Source: Macrostomum hystrix (lineage: Eukaryota > Platyhelminthes > Macrostomidae). Taken from it: a stretch of DNA of 64,000 nt. Shown here in pieces: positions 55,796 to 64,000 of this stretch. The stretch covers positions 62,001 through 126,000 of the forward strand of contig CATNEN010000032.1 in the NCBI GenBank assembly GCA_950097015.1. Direction: 5' to 3'. Each line of letters opens with the position of its first letter. The stretch's first letter is position 1. A model generated the notes under the pieces. It searched no databases. It was not told the origin of the DNA and saw only the letters and a list, made by a program, of their open reading frames with translations. Position numbers and translations under genes: made by a program.

Positions 55796-56830
55796 ACGTA
55801 GGGTGTCCCAGAAATAGCGGGAAAAATCGATGCACAGGCAAACTGGTGCAACATAGTTTATTGAAACTTACGTCACTGATATATAAACATCCAGCAGTTC
55901 TAATGCTTTTTAAATCAAGTAAATATGTCAACTCATTAAAAAGTTTTAGCTAAAATTAGAACAAGGGGTAAGGGGTAGAGTTACACCAAGTCAAGGCCAG
56001 CGGAATCGGTCACGCAGCATCGCCATTGCTGACCTACTTCTTTGACTTAGCGGCAGGGAGCCTCCATGACAGACGCAGCGAGGAGGCGGCCGGTGCCGCC
56101 CATATCGCTAACCCCTGGCAGCATCGCCATCGCCGTCGACTGACGACTTTTCGACGAAGTCCCCCTTAGCTCGCAGCACTTAGTCCATCGCGTGAGAAGC
56201 GCATTGATGGCATCTGCATAAGCTCGACGCGGAATTTCGTGCAGCAGAACCCGCCTGAATTCACCTTCCAAGTTGTCGCGATGGTCAAAGATGCGCCCCC
56301 GCAGGTGCTTCTTTAACTGAGGGAAAATTGCGTAGTCGCAAGGAGCTAAGTCTGGTGAGTAGGGTGGGTGCGCAAGCAGATCAAAATTGAGTTCGTTGAT
56401 ACGATCAAGCGTTTTCTTGGCCGTGTGAGGTCGAGCGTTGTCGTGCAACAGGAGGTGAGGCTTCATCGCAGCCCTGCGCTTGTTGCGGATGTCTGATTTC
56501 ATCTTAGTCAGCGTCTCCGTGTACCGGTCCGAGTTAACCGTGCTGTTAGGCCCAAGGAAGTCGATGGTCAGGGTTAGACCCAGAAGGGTCAGGTCAACCT
56601 TCTTGATCGAAGAAAAGGGTCAGCATGATCTTCTTGCAGTGCTGGTCTCGCTTCGCTTTCACAGGTGGATCTGAACCCTTCAACGCCCACACCTTGCTTT
56701 CTGCTTGGTCTCAGGGTCAAAGTGCGGTATCCAGGTTTCATTGCCGGTCACCAGATAGGGTGTATCTGGTATTCGCTCGTATTTTAAGCGAATTTTTTTG
56801 AAGTTCTGTAAATTCTGTAAATTACCGAAC
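55796..56830 (-). mobile_element. Inactive mariner (DD34D) transposon, truncated
   Basis: The left boundary has TACGTAGGGTGTCCCAG, a mariner-type terminal repeat end. No matching inverted copy was seen on the other side, so the element is 5'-truncated near 56830. The body encodes pieces of mariner transposase on the minus strand (see next entry). Confidence 0.75.
56047..56760 (-). pseudogene. mariner transposase remnant
   Basis: The C-terminal catalytic part is open (56502-56047). It contains HDNARPHT and HPPYSPDLAPCDYAIFP, with 34 residues between the two aspartates, the DD34D spacing of mariner. Upstream, homology is spread over shifted frames: TGNETWIPHFDPETK at about 56750-56705, KKIMLTLFFDQEG, then LTIDFLGPNSTVNSDRYTE. 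The first catalytic Asp of the usual TGDE motif is Asn here. Frameshifts plus this substitution mean no active enzyme. The N-terminal DNA-binding half is missing. Confidence 0.85.
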
Positions 56831-57529
56831 TAGGCTACAACAAGCAAAAACAATTACAGTTTAGCATATGATAGCTGCCTAAATTCCTGATGTACATAAA
56901 TATATATCTCGGCTCCATTAGTAAAAAAACACTAACCTGGCAGTTCAATCGCCCAACAGGCTACCTTCTGCCGCATTCATTTGAGCTGAAATTGGTAGGG
57001 ATATTATACTCAAATCGCCAGAAGTATAATATCGCCAACTTAAATACTAACGTTAGTTTCCCTTTTGATTAGTCAAGATTAGTAAACATAGAAGCACAGC
57101 CGTTAATTGGCTGCGAACTTTTAATATCTGATTCAATATTGGGAACACTTTGAACTGCAGACTTCACCTCTAAGTTGTTTAAAGTACTTATTGGTCTCAG
57201 TTGCTGCAAGCTGTTGAAACATGGCACAATGATTTCAACCGCTACAACATATTGAACAGAAACTACTTAAAAATAAATGAAAACGAAAAGTAATAAATTC
57301 CAGATCTACCTATCAATCAGACGAGCCAAGAGCTTTCACCTTCAAAGGCATTTTCCGGTAGATTATTTAACTCTTAGTCGTTATGATTATATTATTATAT
57401 ATTTTGCGGTGCCCTAAAGTAGTGGATACAAATAATAAGGATTCAAATAGTCCTGGTCAAACATGATATTTGTTGCATTATTAAACTTCATTAAATCAAA
57501 TTAAAGTAAGTACATTTTACTTATTTCAG
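56831..57529. other. AT-rich 5' flank of KDZ transposase
   Basis: No coding exon identified with confidence. GTAAGTAC at 57504 with TTATTTCAG ending at 57529 could mark an upstream exon border. Confidence 0.35.
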
Positions 57530-59768
57530 ATGTACCGTTTTAAAACCCTGAAGAAAACACGCAAGGTAACTTACGTTTCTGGCCTGCGTGGACGACCAAG
57601 ATCAACAAAATACTCTGCCGGTAAAGACTGTTGGAATCAACATAGTGCTAAATCTGCAGTTCAAAACACTTCTGGCACGTCCAGTTCTGTTTTTCAAGAA
57701 GCAGATTTCGACTTTGAAAGTTCGTCCGATTGCTTTATCGAGTGGGAAAATTATGATTCATTTGTTGAAAATTGTTCACCGAGTTATCGGAAGTCATTTA
57801 TTTTGAGCCAGTGCATACGCTGCCGAGAAAACCAAGGTATTTTTCGCTGTATAACCTGTAACGTGGATCTATGTGCTGACTGCAAGGAAGTAACTCATGG
57901 AGATTTCGTTGCTCATAAATTTCTACTCTGGAATGTAAGCAAACCTACATATATTTAGTGATCTTTAGCTCATAAGTGCACTTTTTTAAACGAAACAAGA
58001 AAAAAAGATCTCAACAGCAATTTTAGCAATCTATGCCAATCAAAAATGTAAACTAAAATGTAACTTCCTCCCGCAGATCGATCTACTGATGTTTAGTGAG
58101 GAAACTTCCGGGGCAGCCATATCTTTTCCAAAACTTTACTGCTGTAATGACTGTGCGAGAGGCAAAGTATTTAATGCAGCGAGCAACGTGCAGTTAATTA
58201 ACATAACCGGAAGCGTCCAGGCAAAAGTTTTTACATGTGCAGCATGCGACACCTGTTGTGCTTTGCTGTCTCAGGGCTACTTCCCAGCAACGGCTTCATC
58301 AGATGGCGAATGTTTAACTTTTTTTTTCCTTTAGTTTCCTTTCACTTCTTGATTCAATGTGCATGGATGGACAGTTGCCTATGCATAGAGCAATTCACTC
58401 ATTCTTTAAGGGCACAGTCGTGGGACAAGGTTGCTGGAGTCCAGACTTAGCGAAGAGTGTCTACCAACGTATTCAGCGGTACGGTGTACTTTTGCGCTTT
58501 CGCGAGTTGCAAAACCATAATTCATGTTGGCCAAAAACATGCCTAAGTTGCCCAGAAAAAAACTCTAAACGCAAGACTGTTCTATGTGGTGATGGTCTCT
58601 TCGGTTGGCAGCAATTTGCAGCGTCGGGTGGAAAGCAGAAGGATTTACCAGGTGATGGTCGTATTTTGCCTGAACCTCTTATTTACGTAGATGGAAATTC
58701 TCAACAAGGTTCTACTGTCCATCATCCTGAGCCTGACAGTTGTCCTAACTGGAGAGCTGGTAGTACAACTAAAGAGACCTCGAGAGGTGCCTCACGGAAC
58801 AACGTCTATGGATTCTTTGGTCTGTTCTGCAGACACAATAGGCTTGTGACAGGGTGTAATATAAATACTCCAGGAGAGCGTCTTTGCTATCCAGAGGAAT
58901 GCCTGCTTCATTATTTAAAAACGACGCCAGTGTCAAAGCATCTACTGTTTATTTATGACGTTGGTGAGTAATCCGATTTAACATGCGTACAGTTTAAATC
59001 ATATCATTATAATTCATACTTCGTGCAAAATATTTTTAACAGTTTTCCAAAAAATATTGAAAGTGGCATAAAAAGTTTTCTTGCTCGAATATACTCGAAA
59101 TCGTTTCAATTTCAGGTTGTCGTGTCTCCAATCGGGTCAAGTCTATCGTTGCACAGTCCGGGGCTGATGTCCATAGCAGCATGTGTGCTGTTAATGCGTT
59201 TCACGTCCTTGGACATAAAACTAGCTGTCAGCTGAATTTATCCGTACGCGTTACTCCGGGAGCTGGCTTGTGTGACGGTGAGCATTCTGAACGAGCCTGG
59301 GCTGCCTTAAGACCGTATGGAAAGTTTTTTAAGTACATGCGGAATGATCGGAGGACAATGTCCATATCCCATATTTTACACAATTTCAATGCTCAACAAC
59401 TTTTAAATGCACATGTGTGGTTTGCGCAAAGGTTGAAATTGATTACAACTACCTCTACAGCAATAAAAAACGAAATTCAAGCTCTAATGCATGAAATGGC
59501 TGTCTTAAAAAATTCTGGTTGTATTGACACTCGCTTTGACGTATCGGATGAGCAGATTCTGGTCTTAGGCCAGCAATGGCATATGGAATCAATTTCGGGT
59601 CACGCCTCTCTTGAAGAAGATACGCTGGGCTCTTTAAGGTCAGTTGCCACTCAAAGAATATATTGGCTTAGAGAACTTGGTACTTCCACAGGTCAAAGTC
59701 GAACAAAAAGTTGTGCTCGTAGAGTTTTTAGTCTAACTTCGGAAATGCAGAAACTCTATTCCAAATAG
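57530..59768 (+). CDS. KDZ-superfamily transposase, spliced, partly degraded
   Basis: The exons are about 57530-57934, 58077-58963 and 59116-59768. Exon 1 follows TTATTTCAG and ends LLWN. It has a Cys/His cluster (CIRCRENQGIFRCITCNVDL, CADCKEVTHGDFVAHKF) like the CxC domains of KDZ transposases. Exon 2 has CCNDCARGKVF, the family-type CAACDTCCALLSQGYFPATA, CLSCPE, and CGDGLFGW with the probable first catalytic Asp. The intron 2 junction (phase 1, donor GTGAGT, acceptor TTTCAG) restores YDVGCRVSN. Exon 3 holds FHVLGHKTSCQ and GLCDGEHSERAWAALRP, with the likely catalytic Glu. One frame change occurs near 58310-58350, at a T9 run after GYFPATASSDGE, so the copy may be inactive or the run miscounted. 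KDZ (Kyakuja-Dileera-Zisupton) enzymes are cut-and-paste transposases. The assignment rests on motif order, not a search. Confidence 0.75.
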
Positions 59769-60211
59769 ATGCCACAAAACGATAGACCAACTTTTACAGA
59801 ACTTCAAAACCCTAAGCATAGCTTCTATTCCGGAATTGCTAAAAACGATTTTACAGGAAGCTTTCGTAGACGCGCCATTGACGTAAGTCATAAAAAATAG
59901 AGGCTTGATGAGGAAAAAAACTTTCTTTTTGATGAATGGCGTGATATTCAGAAGCGTATTCAAGAGCATTGTATAACTTTAGAAGGTCAACCAGGTCTAC
60001 CGGCACACTTTCACCGACTGTTTCAGATTATTTACCGGCAAATTGAAAGTGTCCCTATAGCAATGCTCTCAGTCAACCAAGACTCAATCCAAAGTTTAAC
60101 TCCCACGGTTGACAGTTTAGACAAAAATGATTCTAACGAACGACTGGACGATCTAGATAACTCATTCAATTCAGCATCAGATGATTCTGATGATGACGAG
60201 ACCGCGTGTTA
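59769..60211 (+). pseudogene. Probable C-terminal tail of KDZ transposase, frame-broken
   Basis: Protein-like sequence continues after the stop in other frames: TIDQLLQNFKTLSIASIPEL (59781-59877), then RLDEEKNFLFDEWRDIQKRI from 59899. An acidic end, DDSDDDETAC, stops at 60209-60211. The pieces are separated by stops at 59766 and about 59880. A GTAAGT follows the second piece, but any intron would be only about 20 bases. Decay or sequencing error is the simpler explanation. Confidence 0.5.
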
Positions 60212-60304
60212 AATATATATTAGCAGCTAAGTGCATCAAACCAAAAAGTCTCATAATATTTAAGTCAAAATGCAACACTTTACTATTAAGTATCTGCTAT
60301 CTGA

Positions 60305-61012
60305 CACAAAAAAATGCTGGGACTGTCAATGTGCATTCATTGCTTTGACATTTTTCCCTCTGCATAAAACTAATGCTGGGACTGTCAATGTGCATTCATT
60401 GCTTTGACATTTTTCCCTCTGCATAAAACTAATGCTGGGATTGTCAATGTGCATTCATTGCTTTGACATTTTTCCCTCTGCATAAAACTAATGCTGGGAT
60501 TGTCAATGGGCATTCATTGCTTTGACATTTTTCCCTCTGCATAAAACTAATGCTGGGATTGTCAATGGGCATTCATTGCTTTGACATTTTTCCCTCTGCA
60601 TAAAACTAATGCTGGGATTGTCACTGTGCATTCATTGCTTTGACATTTTCCCTCTGCATAAAACTAATGCTGGGATTGTCAATGTGCATTCATTGCTTTG
60701 ACATTTTTCCCTCTGCATAAAACTAATGCTGGGATTGTCAATGGGCATTCATTGCTTTGACATTTTTCCCTCTGCATAAAACTAATGCTGGGATTGTCAA
60801 TGGGCATTCATTGCTTTGACATTTTCCCTCTGCATAAAACTAATGCTGGGATTGTCAATGGGCATTCATTGCTTTGACATTTTTCCCTCTGCATAAAACT
60901 AATGCTGGGATTGTCAATGTGCATTCATTGCTTTGACATTTTCCCTCTGCATAAAACTAATGCTGGGATTGTCAATGGGCATTCATTGCTTTGACATTTC
61001 CCTCTGCATTTG
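60305..61012. repeat. 60-bp minisatellite
   Basis: 12 copies of a 60-bp unit: AATGCTGGGATTGTCAATGT, GCATTCATTGCTTTGACATT and TTTCCCTCTGCATAAAACTA. T-run length (TTTT/TTTTT) and TGTGC/TGGGC vary. It starts about 90 bases after the last transposase-like codon and may be the 3' subterminal repeat region of that transposon. Confidence 0.96.
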
Positions 61013-62532
61013 TCAGATAAATTTTTCTTTCACGAACGTGACGCGCCTCATCGTGGCGTGAAAGTGAACAGTGCGCGTTTCAATCTTTTGCACTGGCCAA
61101 GACGTCACTACTAGTTAGTCTAGGTGTTTTACAACCTTCTGTACTGAATATCCACGAACCAATCACTTCATATATTTTATTCTATCTATTCACATTCTTT
61201 ATACCCAGAAATTTGCTGTTATACGAGCGTAGTAGACTCCCTCTCACAAAGTTGACCTATTTTGTCTTGTTTCCGGTACGTAAATCAAGAAATCAAAGCA
61301 ATGAACGCTACTTTTAGTTTAAGATTTAGTATCATTTGCGATTCAGCTCTCAATCTGCGTGTTCTCAATATAATTTCCTGCTTTCATTCATTTTTTCCCT
61401 ATGTTCCGTGGTGCACAACTGCTGGACTGGAGAACAATCGCACTCGGCACCAAAAGATGTAGTGGCACTTTTAGGCTTAAATACAGGTAAAAGATGCTTT
61501 TAATTACTTAAATTTGTGACTTATTTATTGAATTTTATATTCAAGTTCAATTCCCACCCTGCCAGGAAATGCGAACTGGACTCGACAGTTTAGATTATTC
61601 GGAGGCAGCCTTGCAAAAACAGTGGCGAAGCCTGTCTGTCACGAGCAGAAACCGTAGCCGGCCGTCAGTGTCGGCCACCTTCGCGATGCGCGGTTTCTCA
61701 ATGTACGACGGAAGATAATTGCATATTATGCACTGTCTGCAGCTACCCATCTAGCCGACTAGCGGGCCTGCCATCCCACCAATGCAGCGCTGGAATACTG
61801 AGTACTGGTTGCTAACTGCAAAGATACATGCTTCTCACCTTAATTTGATATTATTTTGCGCATTCTCAAGTCCGTGTACTCTGTACTTACCCCCTGTTGA
61901 GCAGTTATTGCAATATGCACATTTTTCTTATTTACGAGTAGCTAGTAAATATACAAATTGTACTTCGTCTTACTGCTTGCTAATAAATAAGTAGCTTACG
62001 AAATGCGCCCGATACCATCCCGTATAAAGCCAGTCTTAAATGGCGCATATTTTGTTACACCTACTGTGAGAAGCCTACTATGAAAGTGGTTGATAGTATA
62101 TAACGACGTGTTATTCTTTGGAAATTATATGCTTAACATATCGCCATTCCAGCATTAAAATAATTTTGTGTACAATTTGTTACTTAATAAAAAATTAATC
62201 AATTTTCGATATGTACAGCAAGCAAACCGATGCCTTAAGTACCCAAGTTCAGCCGACTGTACTTTTGAAAAAACAAGAAAGTGTTTCGTGTTTAAGATTT
62301 TAACAGTAACGGCATTGAGGTCGATTGCTGGTAATGTACTGTACGTATCGAGTACAATCGTAACAAGTAGCTCTACATGTACCTCAATCTCAGCAAAAAT
62401 TAGATTAATTGGATGTCAGTATAGAAGTGGATTTCTCATCTCAATCTGATACGAATTTAACGCCAAAAGCCCCATTGTCAGAACTCTGTTTCCTGAAGTG
62501 TAAGTGTAAATTAATTGTCATGATAGTCGAAT
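61013..62532. other. Unassigned spacer
   Basis: Mixed AT-rich DNA with short open frames that have no splice, start or homology support. The right end of the KDZ element, if it extends past the minisatellite, should be here. I could not identify it. Confidence 0.4.
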
Positions 62533-64000
62533 TTAAGCAGTATGTATTCAACTCAGTGTAACCACTGATGAATCCGTAAATGTACCCCCGCTTCAACAGT
62601 TCAGATGGTCAACTATAAGCCGTATATATTCAACTCAGTGTAACCACTGATGAATCCGTAAATGTACCCCCACTTCAACAGTTCAGATAGTCAACTATAA
62701 GCCGTATATATTCAACTCAGTGTAACCACTGATGAATCCGTAAATGTACCCTCACTTCAACAGTTCAGATAGTCAACTATAAGCAGTATATATTCAACTC
62801 AGTGTAACCACTGATGAATCCGTAAATGTACCCTCACTTCAACAGTTCAGATAGTCAACTATAAGCCGTATATATTCAACTCAGTGTAACCACTGATGAA
62901 TCCGTAAATGTACCCCCACTTCAACAGTTCAGATAGTCAACTATAAGCCGTATATATTCAACTCAGTGTAACCACTGATGAATCCGTAAATGTACCCCCA
63001 CTTCAACAGTTCAGATAGTCAACTATAAGCCGTATATATTCAACTCAGTGTAACCACTGATGAATCCGTAAATGTACCCCCACTTCAACAGTTCAGATAG
63101 TCAACTATAAGCAGTATATATTCAACTCAGTGTAACCACTGATGAATCCGTAAATGTACCCCCACTTCAACAGTTCAGATAGTCAACTATAAGCCGTATA
63201 TATTCAACTCAGTGTAACCACTGATGAATCCGTAAATGTACCCCCACTTCAACAGTTCAGATAGTCAACTATAAGCAGTATATATTCAACTCAGTGTAAC
63301 CACTGATGAATCCGTAAATGTACCCCCACTTCAACAGTTCAGATAGTCAACTATAAGCCGTATATATTCAACTCAGTGCAACCACTGATGAATCCGTAAA
63401 TGTACCCCCACTTCAACAGTTCAGATAGTCAACTATAAGCCGTATATATTCAACTCAGTGTAATCACTGATGAATCCGTAAATGTACCCCCACTTCAACA
63501 GTTCAGATAGTCAACTATAAGCCGTATATATTCAACTCAGTGTAACCACTGATGAATCCGTAAATGTACCCCCACTTCAACAGTTCAGATAGTCAACTAT
63601 AAGCAGTATATATTCAACTCAGTGTAACCACTGATGAATCCGTAAATGTACCCCCACTTCAACAGTTCAGATAGTCAACTATAAGCACTATATATTCAAC
63701 TCAGTGTAACCACTGATGAATCCGTAAATGTACCCTCACTTCAACAGTTCAGATAGTCAACTATAAGCCGTATATATTCAACTCAGTGTAACCACTGATG
63801 AATCCGTAAATGTACCCCCACTTCAACAGTTCAGATAGTCAACTATAAGCCGTATATATTCAACTCAGTGTAACCACTGATGAATCCGTAAATGTACCCT
63901 CACTTCAACAGTTCAGATAGTCAACTATAAGCAGTATATATTCAACTCAGTGTAACCACTGATGAATCCGTAAATGTACCCTCACTTCAACAGTTCAGAT
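62533..64000. repeat. 82-bp satellite, continues past the window
   Basis: About 18 copies of an 82-bp unit including GTATATATTCAACTCAGTGT, AACCACTGATGAATCCGTAA and ACTTCAACAGTTCAGATAGT. Copies are nearly identical (variants CCGTAT/CAGTAT and CCCCCA/CCCTCA). The array is still running at the last base. Confidence 0.97.

Noticed and set aside
59875-59900. A ~20-base intron in the transposase tail (GTAAGT...AG)
   Set aside because: It is far below the size of any intron seen in this window (the shortest is about 80-95 bases). Decay or indel error explains the frame break more simply.

Overview
The window is animal nuclear DNA. It shows spliced genes with GT-AG introns (SPAG6, TM9SF1, a MARCH-type ubiquitin ligase), tRNA-derived SINEs, a BEL/Pao LTR retrotransposon, LINE, mariner and KDZ transposons, and AT-rich spacers around GC-rich coding exons. 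The ciliary gene SPAG6 and the repeat content fit an invertebrate bilaterian. I cannot name the species. About 28 kb (roughly 44 %) is tandem repeat, in at least ten unrelated families.

Layout. 0.3-2.2 kb: a 21-bp and a 37-bp minisatellite with a possible 3'-terminal exon between them (1105-1236). 3.4-12.1 kb: TM9SF1 on the minus strand, with two coding exons (12106-11579 and 4713-3446). Its 6.9-kb intron carries a ~35-bp minisatellite, and a very young BEL/Pao retrotransposon (5381-10903) sits inside that array. It has 311-bp LTRs with one mismatch and a 5-bp CCCCA target duplication. 13.3-33.8 kb: a 20-kb block of repeats sharing the same ends, interpreted here as Helentron/HINE-like elements. 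It holds three giant units, each with an 18-bp array then a 23-bp array, one solo short unit, and 14 head-to-tail ~336-bp short units. 34-36.2 kb: AT-rich DNA, a palindrome, and a terminal exon of an unidentified protein. 36.3-41.1 kb: 28-bp and 34-bp minisatellites. 41.4-42.8 kb: first exon of a putative secreted protein, a SINE, and a LINE 3' fragment.

44.0-50.0 kb is the main gene island. SPAG6 (minus, six coding exons, 508 aa, all phases consistent) lies head-to-head with a three-exon MARCH-type RING-CH membrane ligase (plus), with 1.7 kb between start codons. Each gene has one copy of the same tRNA-derived SINE in an intron. 50.3-51.4 kb is a 24-bp minisatellite. 52.0-52.9 kb is a tandem duplication with a tRNA-like motif. 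55.4-56.8 kb holds a possible small exon and a dead mariner. 57.5-60.2 kb is a spliced KDZ-type transposase, followed by a 60-bp minisatellite. From 62.5 kb to the end is an 82-bp satellite that runs out of the window.

The host genes do not form one pathway. TM9SF1 is a Golgi/endosomal nonaspanin, SPAG6 an axonemal central-apparatus armadillo protein, and the MARCH-like protein a membrane E3 ligase. The most unusual content is the repeat architecture: the Helentron-like family whose core has become kilobases of nested minisatellite and whose short form has become a satellite, and the in-frame-deleted but nearly pristine BEL element. Coding exons were joined by eye from splice signals, reading phase and family knowledge. 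No alignment or search was run.
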